Origin: Tillus elongatus
Taxonomy: Eukaryota > Arthropoda > Insecta > Coleoptera > Cleridae
Direction: 5' to 3'
Assembly: GCA_964006375.1 (NCBI GenBank)
Contig: OZ023267.1
Span: 86,639,406-86,703,405 of the forward strand
Length of the DNA: 64,000 nucleotides
This document shows positions 55,638-64,000 of this stretch, one piece after another. Below the pieces are notes generated by a model. That model made no database searches, was not told where the DNA came from, and saw nothing but the letters and a program-made list of their open reading frames with translations. Positions within the stretch are counted from its first letter, which is position 1; every line of letters starts with the position of its first letter. The translations under genes and the position numbers were made by a program.

Positions 55638-56399
55638 GTAAGTTCTTTTTTATTGGTTAATTTTGATCAATTATTAACAATCCACTAGACATTTAATAAA
55701 AACTTTAAATAAATGCGGCAAAGTCCAATTTAAAATTCATAGTTTACAACAGTTTAGGATAAAAATATGGAGCCAATCTTCAGTGAATTGATATGTGAAC
55801 CTGAAACCCTTTTTTCAGATTTCTGACAGGTTTCCTTTCTTATAGATAATAAGACATTTTTAGGGTTTCTTTTTCAAAAACGAAACCTATGTCTGCAGCA
55901 TGCACATAATTAGGATATAATTACATTTCACAGGAATGTGTACTTGCGCCCTGAGACCTGGCGAAAAATATTTTAAACTTTCTCTGGTGGAAATACTACC
56001 CCGTATAGAGGGTGAATGTTAAAAATTGGCACTTCAGTACTTACTGTACTGATCAATTTGGATGGTTGAAACTTCAGAAGTGTGTTTCTGTTTAGGCTCT
56101 CAAGTCGAGCTTGTGTGCCAAAACCATACCTTCCAACTGAGGTTGCTTAAAATAAATTAATGTTTCCATAAAACAACGAAAATAAAATAGTATACAAGTT
56201 TCTTTTATACTACGATTTACATTCATGATATTCTGCCACCTGTCTATCCTTATGTATCTTTTGTTTAATTCTATATATTTATGAATTAAAATGGAACATT
56301 ACATTCTACACGCTTGTATAGTTTTACTCTGGAACTTAGTAGCACATGTTGTTTATTAGGCTCCTATTTTTTTCCACCACCTGTAAATGGGTAACAATG

Positions 56400-57005
<606 letters not shown>

Positions 57006-57108
57006 TGACAATTCCTTAATTACTGTAAGAATCACTATGGAAAGCTGAAACTTCCCTAACTGGCAGTTTTTTAACTAAAAGTGGTCCTTAAGGTCATTGA
57101 TTTTATAT

Positions 57109-57486
57109 ACAGTGTAGAGCAGTCAAATCGAATACTACTAAGAATGAAACGCGATTAGTTATTAATTTTTTTAGTATGTTTGATCGAAGTGCACCAATGA
57201 GATGAAATAAATATATTGCTGCTAATTTTTCCAATAAGTTCTAGAACCGTATCATTTTTGAATTGAAGGTGAAGAGATCCTACAAGTGAGGTATCACAAG
57301 CCACTACTTACAATTTAAAAATTTAGGGGCTCTAATTGTCAGTCCAAGGGGGTTGAATATAGGGGTGCAGTTTTCATGTTGCATGATGTAATTTTTTAAT
57401 CTAAAATTGTTCTGTTTCGGGATTTATTATAAATATGCACAATAATTAAGGTACTGAGTTTATTCCATTTGGCTGTTCCACACTGT
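57109..57486. mobile_element. mariner-type miniature element (TA target)
   Basis: The termini ACAGTGTAGAGCAGTCAAAT and, read from the other side, ACAGTGTGGAACAGCCAAAT form a 20-bp inverted repeat with three mismatches. TA lies on both sides. The 378-bp interior is non-coding. A second copy, lacking its left end, is at 62715-63013 in the same orientation. Confidence 0.75.
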
Positions 57487-57594
57487 ATATATAACGCACC
57501 TCCAGTGAGGTGTCAAATATTCAATTTTATGGTAAAGCAACGAAAATGTAGTAGGGTGCAAATTTTGTTGATACTTCACTTTATTGATAATACA

Positions 57595-58312
<718 letters not shown>

Positions 58313-58518
58313 TTATTGATACTTTTACTATTGATATTGATAACATTAACCTGAATTTCGTTTTTCATCGAAACTAATAACATCTATCTAACTTTCATTA
58401 AAAAATTGCATTCGAAAGGGTGATGTATTTATGAAAAACTAATATTTAGTCATACACAGTGTGGCTGTTCATTTATTCACTTCATCAGCATCTGTAGTGA
58501 AACGTGTTGATTCTTAAG

Positions 58519-58662
58519 GTACTGATGAGATGCCTTTTAACGAGGAGAAATTAATCAATAAAATTCGGAAATTTCACAAAATTCCAAGTAAAAAATTAGT
58601 ACTGAATGTTAGCCCCCTTTTTGAGAGCAAAAACAAGAACGTAATTGTTTACGTGACATTTG
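58519..58662 (+). CDS. second coding exon of the recombinase-like gene
   Basis: Acceptor AG at 58517-58518 (weak pyrimidine tract), donor GTAAAAAT at 58663. It reads in frame from the upstream exon; if the gene has no upstream exon, the ATG at 58530 (MPFNEEKLINKIRKFHKIPS) is the start. It enters and leaves in phase 1. The 74-bp intron 58663-58736 ends in a good acceptor (CTTTCATTTTTAG), which supports a spliced gene rather than a retrocopy. Confidence 0.65.
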
Positions 58663-58736
58663 GTAAAAATATAAAAATAATTAATTAAAAAAGCACGTTT
58701 TCAGATTTCCATAATCATATCCTCTTTCATTTTTAG

Positions 58737-60864
58737 ATGTCAGATATGATTCGATACTTGACGATTCACCAAATTGTGACTATAACGAACCATCATGTAG
58801 TTCTTCTGATACTGAATACATACCTGATTCATTGGAAGGTTCTGATTCCGACGATAGTTATGGAAAAAATAAACTTTTCTCACACCTGTCATTTGGCGAA
58901 CCTTCAGTATGGTTTAAAAAACAAAACAAATCTGCTGGAGACGAGAATAAACTAAATGACACAAACATAGTAACTTCATCAAAAGAAGAATTATTGAATT
59001 CAAAACTTCAAAATGATAAAGAAAAAAAAATAGTTGAAAATAATTCTCTTGAAAAATATATAACTTCAACGACACAAGATGATATTTTTTCATTAGATGA
59101 CGGAGCAGAGTTATCTATTAGTGATAACAGCTCAGACAAGATTGTAATTCGCCAGTCAAAAAAAAGCCATACAGGTAAAAGGAAACGTGATAAACGGCAT
59201 TGCTGCTACATATGCCAGTCTGTTTTATGTAACTTACCTAGACATTTTGAGAAAATTCACAAGGAAGATATAGAAATTAACAAAATAATGGCAATTCCAA
59301 AAAACAGTAGAAAAAGGAGAATAGAATATGGAAAGTTGCAACGAATTGGAGACTTCTACCATAACTGTGAGGTGATAAGAATTAAAAAAGGAGAGCTCAT
59401 TTTATTAAGAATTCCTACTCCAAATGAAAAAGAAAAATATAGCTACAAGGATTATGGTCCGTGTCCAGATTGTTTAGGCTTTATGCTTAAAAAGAATATA
59501 TCTGCACATATAAAACTGAAAAATTGTATTGAGAAGAAAAACACTGGTGGCAGAAATACGCTTTCTGAATGTAATTCTCTTTTGAATGGCATATACTCTC
59601 CTTCGATTGATATCAATTTTATAAACAATATTTTAAGCAAGATGATTAATGACGAAGTTTCTCAAGTTTGCAAAGAGGACGATCTAATTTTAAAATTTGG
59701 CAATATGATGTATGAAAAGTACGATGTGACCCAGTGCGAGCTGATTAGACAGTCTATGAGACAGCTGGCTAGACTAATGCTGCAGATAAGGAAATGTGAT
59801 CCTGAACTAAATTATTTAAATAGGTGTTTGTCTCCCAAAAATTTTGATAAAATTGTAACATGTACAAAAATATTGTGTACTGTTACTACAAGCTTGACAA
59901 CCAGACCAGATTTTGGAACTCCGTCTTTAGGCTTAAAGATTGGTTATAACTTAAAAAAATGTGGGCATAGCTAGAGGAGAAGCACTGAGAAAGGGAGATT
60001 TAAAGAGAAATTAAGAGCTATTATCTTTTCTGTCAATAATGGATCTAGAATGGAGTATTAAAATATCGTCAAATGCATTGAATACCCTCCACAGAAGAAA
60101 GTTCAATTCCAGCCAGTTGTTGCCTATTACATCTGACTTAATTAAATTAAACATATATTTAAAGAAAGAACTTAATCAATTTAGAGAACAACTAAAGAGT
60201 ACCAAATCAGTAGTCGCTTGGACCAACATAGCTGCTATACTGTTAAGCCGTCTAGTACTATTCAACAAAAGAAGATCAGGTGAAGTGGCAAAAATGACGA
60301 TAAGACAGTATATGACGAGGCCACTATGGTCAGATCAAAGGACAGAAGAATTAAAGAAATCCTTGTCAAAATTCGAAAATAAATTAGCAGATACAATGAT
60401 AGTTGTCGATATAGAAGGTAAAAGAGGTAGGAGAGTACCAATAATACTGACTCCTGAGTTGAAATCTGGTATTGATTTATTATTATATTATCGCGATTTA
60501 TGTGGAATAAATACAGCAAATCCTTATATTTTTGCTCGATCGCACGATTCTCTTTCACACTTAAGGGGACATGACTGTTTGAAAAAGTTTGCTTTTAAGG
60601 CTGAACTAGATGCACCAGATAACGTAAATGCAACTAAACTGCGCAAATAAATAGCGACTGTTTCTCAAATTTTCAATCTTAGCGAAAACGAAAGTGACTG
60701 GCTGGCTAAGCACCTTGGCCACGACATACGTGTTCATAGAGAATTTTATAGATTGCATGAGAGCGCAGTTGAGCTTACAAAAATTAGTAGAATCTTACTA
60801 GCTATAGATAAAGGTGAAGCAAGTAATTTCGCTGGAAAATTTTTAGAAGATATCGAAATTACAG
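58737..60864 (+). pseudogene. zinc-finger plus tyrosine-recombinase-like exon, three lesions
   Basis: The open frame from 58737 to about 59960 encodes an acidic N-terminus and then two zinc-binding segments: CCYICQSVLCNLPRHFEKIH (59201-59262) and CPDCLGFMLKKNISAHIKLK plus NC (59461-59526). From about 59965 the protein continues one frame over: IARGEALRKGD, DLEWSIKISSNALNTLHRRK, then the recombinase core. LFNKRRSGEVAKM carries the box I arginine (about 60270-60284). GKRGRRVPIILTPEL follows, then NATKLRK (box II, about 60630-60647), LGHD (60714-60725) and EFYRL with the presumed nucleophilic tyrosine (60747-60749). Lesions are the frameshift at about 59960 and TAA at 60012-60014 and 60648-60650. 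The layout matches uncharacterised metazoan proteins related to Crypton-type tyrosine recombinases. Function is unknown; DNA breaking and rejoining is expected of the family. Confidence 0.65.
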
Positions 60865-60918
60865 GTGAGTCTGAGTAATTTTTCTATTATAAGTTTGTAC
60901 CATTTTGTCATTTTTCAG

Positions 60919-61311
60919 AATTACCAACCCTAAAAGAAGACGATGACAATTCAGAGAGGGAAGATGCTAACTTGCTAGACTCGGATGATATCGATCTCCA
61001 ATCCTCGGAACACCAATATGACATAAAGGTGAAAAGTAGTGACTAAGTCTTGTGAGTGTAAATCTCAAAGCAAAGACAGCAGTATAGAGAAAAGCACATC
61101 TATGAAAAAGACATGTGTTAAAAAACCCTGGTCGAAGAAAGAAACTGAAGCTGTTTTAAAATATTTCCGTGTACAAATTTCAAAAGAGATGGTACCTCGT
61201 AAAAGTGAGTGCGAAAAGTGTTTGAAAGACAACATAGTATTAGTGAACAGTAGATGGATTGATGTGAAATTTCATGTTAAAAATCATATCGAAAAAATAA
61301 GAGAATGATAG
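60919..61311 (+). pseudogene. third exon: acidic linker and Myb/SANT-like domain, frameshifted
   Basis: The 54-bp intron 60865-60918 (GTGAGT...TTTTTCAG, phase 1) leads into an acidic stretch (LKEDDDNSEREDANLLDSDD) that stops at 61044-61046. One frame over, from about 61039, the protein continues KSCECKSQSKDS and a compact C-terminal domain, KKPWSKKETEAVLKYFRVQI ... DVKFHVKNHIEKIRE, ending at a stop at 61306-61308. PWS...E.AVL..F is typical of the Myb/SANT-like tail found behind this recombinase domain in animal proteins. It would bind DNA or chromatin. A frameshift at about 61030-61040 separates the two parts. Confidence 0.6.
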
Positions 61312-62714
61312 GGAAAAAACTGTAAGGCAATAACGAATTACCTAAAAATTCGCATGAAAATCATGGTATTGTGTTTTAGAATAGAAATTTAATTTAATAA
61401 TTATTAATATTGTATTTGTATGACAATTTCTTGAAAATTACATAATCATTTTGACATTTTTTTTGAAAAAGTTAATTCAATTTTTTGTGATTAAGACTTA
61501 CTTAAGTTATTCTTAGTTTTTCTTGTTTTTAGATAGTAAAAATATATGTTGTATGCATAAAAAACATATGCAAGTGTGAATTTTTATTTGTAATAAAGTT
61601 ACTTTATGTTTATACTATTTTCAAATTATACCTTCTTCAGAAATAATTATAGGTAGGTGTTTCGTTGTGCAAATGTTATAAATTTTATTTAACACTTCCT
61701 TTGTTATATAATACTTGTTTTAATTTTGAAGGTTTGTATATTCCTTATTACTGTTTACTGGTATGCTATAATGTGTAGTACAGCTCACTGCAAAACTGGA
61801 TGATTTTACTTCTATCTGCACAGACATTTTAAGCAATTAAATTGTCCATATCTTACACACCGTAAACTTTATTACGCATGTAACATAATCACTATATGCT
61901 ACCTATTATATTTTGCCACTTTGTCCAATTTCTTTTTTAGAGCTCTACTTCAGAAAAAAAAATATTTTTGAGGATTTTTTTAGGGTCTTTTTGGAGATTT
62001 TTCCTGGTTTTATTAAATAATAGTTTTCTATTAACATTCAATTACCATATAAATGCATATTTTAGTGACTCAAAATATAGATTTCTTGGTATTAATTATG
62101 AAGTCCGCTAGATACGTGCTTCACATAACGTTCTTAACATCCTATCATATTTTCCAAAATAACAAATATTATATTGATAAAAATCCTTTAAGTATGCGTT
62201 TACAAAGCATAAAGGCTTCTTTTCTTTTAATCTAATTTATGTACGTTTAACGTTATTTTAAGATAAGTCAATTGACTTAATTTTTATTCTTTGATATTTG
62301 GTATTCTGTTCAATATATAATACATTCCTAATTACAAAGTCGTTAATTAATTGAATGGTTGGGTATGCTGTAGTAATGACAGTGCTTAACTAATACCACC
62401 TGGAGAGTTCTTAGCCCTCTGCAGCTTTCAAAATGGCAATAACAGGTATTTTTTTATTGATGTTTTTACCCAACTATAGCAGTGGTTTCTATGAGAGGAA
62501 GTTATTTAAACATTATAATTATTATTTTATGCACTTCTGTTTGATAAACCACATTTCTGAGTTGCAACTGACAACTAAACTCACACAGAATATTGCTAAG
62601 GCATTTTAAACAAAACGGTAACTATGAAGGATGTTTATAAATTGTAAGTCTTCTTCTTAACTGATACCGTCAAAAAAGGACAGTGAAATTGTTTTTGCTT
62701 CCTCTCTTATTATC
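61312..62714. other. 3' flank of the recombinase-like gene, no further gene recognised
   Basis: AT-rich, short frames only. It contains the candidate polyadenylation signal. Confidence 0.4.
61591..61596 (+). terminator. candidate polyadenylation signal
   Basis: AATAAA lies about 285 bp after the last stop of the recombinase-like gene. Confidence 0.35.
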
Positions 62715-63013
62715 AAGAATGAAACGCGATTAGTTACTAATTTTATAGTGTGTTGTGGCAAAGTTCGTCAATAACATTAATTTACTTTTTTACTGTTAAT
62801 TTTTGCAATCAATTTTGAAACCAAAGGATTTTTAAATAGATAACGAAAAATTTTGGGGTTGCAACTGTCACTCCAAAGGGACGAAGTTTCCACGTTGCAG
62901 GATGTAATTTTTTTAAATCTAAATTTTTATTTTATTTTATATAAATATGAACAATAATATATTGAATTTAATTGAATATAATGAATTTATTCCATTTCGC
63001 TGTTCCATACTGT
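62715..63013. mobile_element. mariner-type miniature element, left-truncated copy
   Basis: Matches 57143-57486 from AAGAATGAAACGCGATTAGT to CTGTTCCATACTGT followed by TA. The left terminus is missing. Confidence 0.65.
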
Positions 63014-63411
63014 ATATTTCATACTGTTACAATAACACGTATTATGTATAGTCATAACATGAAATAAAGAGTCGTGATTCTGACACAAGAAAGTGTCCTC
63101 TCCCCATTATTAAAAAAAACTAGTTGTGGCATACTTCTCGCCCACTCCCCACCACAGTACTGAATGTCATATTGAACAGTAACGGCATACAACGTACACA
63201 ACTAGGTTGCCACAAATGGACGAGCACAAAGCCATTACCTTCGAGCCGCCACAAATGAATGAGGCGAATAACTCTGTTGTTAGGGAAGGTATCTTTACAT
63301 GAGTCATTTCTGTAGTGTACTAATTTTTTTCCGCATATATTTACAGTACTATCTTCTTTGCTGCCACAAACACAATTATAGATGGGTTGTCACTAATATT
63401 GCTAGGCCTGT
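63014..63411. other. no gene recognised
   Basis: Less AT-rich stretch with CCACCACAG and ACAAATGGACGAG motifs; a short partial direct repeat (GCCACAAATG) occurs at about 63210 and 63248. No frame of note. Confidence 0.35.
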
Positions 63412-63605
<194 letters not shown>

Positions 63606-63664
63606 AATTAACGAGGGGGGGGAAATATAACATTAAAGCCAAAGGGGTATGTATCAGGACAATA

Positions 63665-64000
63665 CTAGAAAGCAAAAACTAGAGACACTTCCTGAACTCT
63701 GCAGAGAATCTCCCCTATACACCATTTATTTTCAAAAGAAACGATATCATTTCTGCTCGAATACCATGAATATTCTTTCATTAAGCGGCACTTTAGTCTA
63801 TTTTTATATATAGTTTCATATGGCTGGTGTTGAGCGTTGTCTTTAAAATATGAAACTATGTGGTTATATATTGTGCTTTTTGCTATGTTGCACAAGAAGT
63901 TAACAAGGGCTGCTTTCTCGCTAGTGAGTGGTACAAATCCCGCATATATGTCGACCATACGCAGTGGCTTTGCAGTTAATTTATAGACAAGAGCCCCAAC
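63665..64000 (-). pseudogene. probable LINE C-terminal fragment, continues beyond the window
   Basis: The minus-strand frame is open to the window edge. It contains LVNFLCNIAKSTIYNHIVSY, RLKCRLMKEYSWYSSRNDIV and FENKWCIGEILCRV, resembling the region downstream of the RT in some arthropod LINEs. The RT core would lie past 64000. Family assignment is uncertain. Confidence 0.4.

Noticed and set aside
58519..58560. CTGATGAG followed by GAGAAA, a possible hammerhead
   Set aside because: There is no matching stem II, no GTC cleavage site and no stem I. The CTGATGAG is part of an in-frame exon.

Overview
The window looks like a piece of a large, AT-rich arthropod genome, most likely an insect. The reasons are the mix of elements: a BEL/Pao element, a Ty3/Gypsy element, Penelope-like elements (PLEs), jockey/CR1-like LINEs, a tRNA-derived SINE, a DUF4817-type transposase fragment and about fifteen long (TA)n arrays, together with spliceosomal introns. 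I cannot name the species. Nearly everything is transposon-derived. Only one locus (about 54-61.6 kb) looks like a host-type multi-exon gene, and it is damaged.

Layout. 1-3.48 kb: unassigned AT-rich DNA with one copy of a dispersed repeat that carries a (TA)n core. 3.48-15.43 kb: two 2-kb arms in inverted orientation around two decayed PLE copies; the second PLE is split by a 3.2-kb LINE whose RT catalytic motif is mutated, and the right arm is followed by a tandem 995-bp duplication. 16.83-19.37 kb: a foldback transposon with a perfect 9-bp target-site duplication and arms built of 146-bp tandem units. 19.8-22.8 kb: a 365-bp hairpin between two (TA)n arrays, then a cluster of the (TA)n-core repeat. 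22.92-23.32 kb: a hAT-like miniature element. 24.5-26.25 kb: a LINE 3' relic abutting a tandem 321-bp repeat whose units contain type I hammerhead ribozyme folds, that is, a retrozyme.

27.1-41.7 kb is a nest. A PLE 3' end (GIY-YIG fragment, then downstream a hammerhead core at 41.5 kb) is split inside its (TA)n tract by a minus-strand Ty3/Gypsy element with 1.96-kb LTRs. That element has lost most of pol and is itself split by a plus-strand BEL/Pao element with 455/519-bp LTRs and a 5-bp target duplication. 42.3-49.4 kb holds a SINE, a palindromic minisatellite, a DUF4817 fragment, more (TA)n-core repeats and a 150-bp tandem array. 49.87-52.75 kb is a GC- and CpG-rich island with 330-bp tandem repeats and no convincing gene.

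54-61.6 kb is a locus encoding an N-terminal zinc-finger region, a tyrosine-recombinase-like domain and a C-terminal Myb/SANT-like domain. Every intron is phase 1. The recombinase half carries a frameshift and two stops while the zinc-finger half is open. Copies of one miniature element flank or lie within it in the same orientation. The right edge holds microsatellites and a minus-strand LINE fragment that runs off the window.

The PLE, retrozyme and hammerhead observations belong together: metazoan retrozymes are thought to be mobilised by PLE machinery, and both kinds of element are present here.
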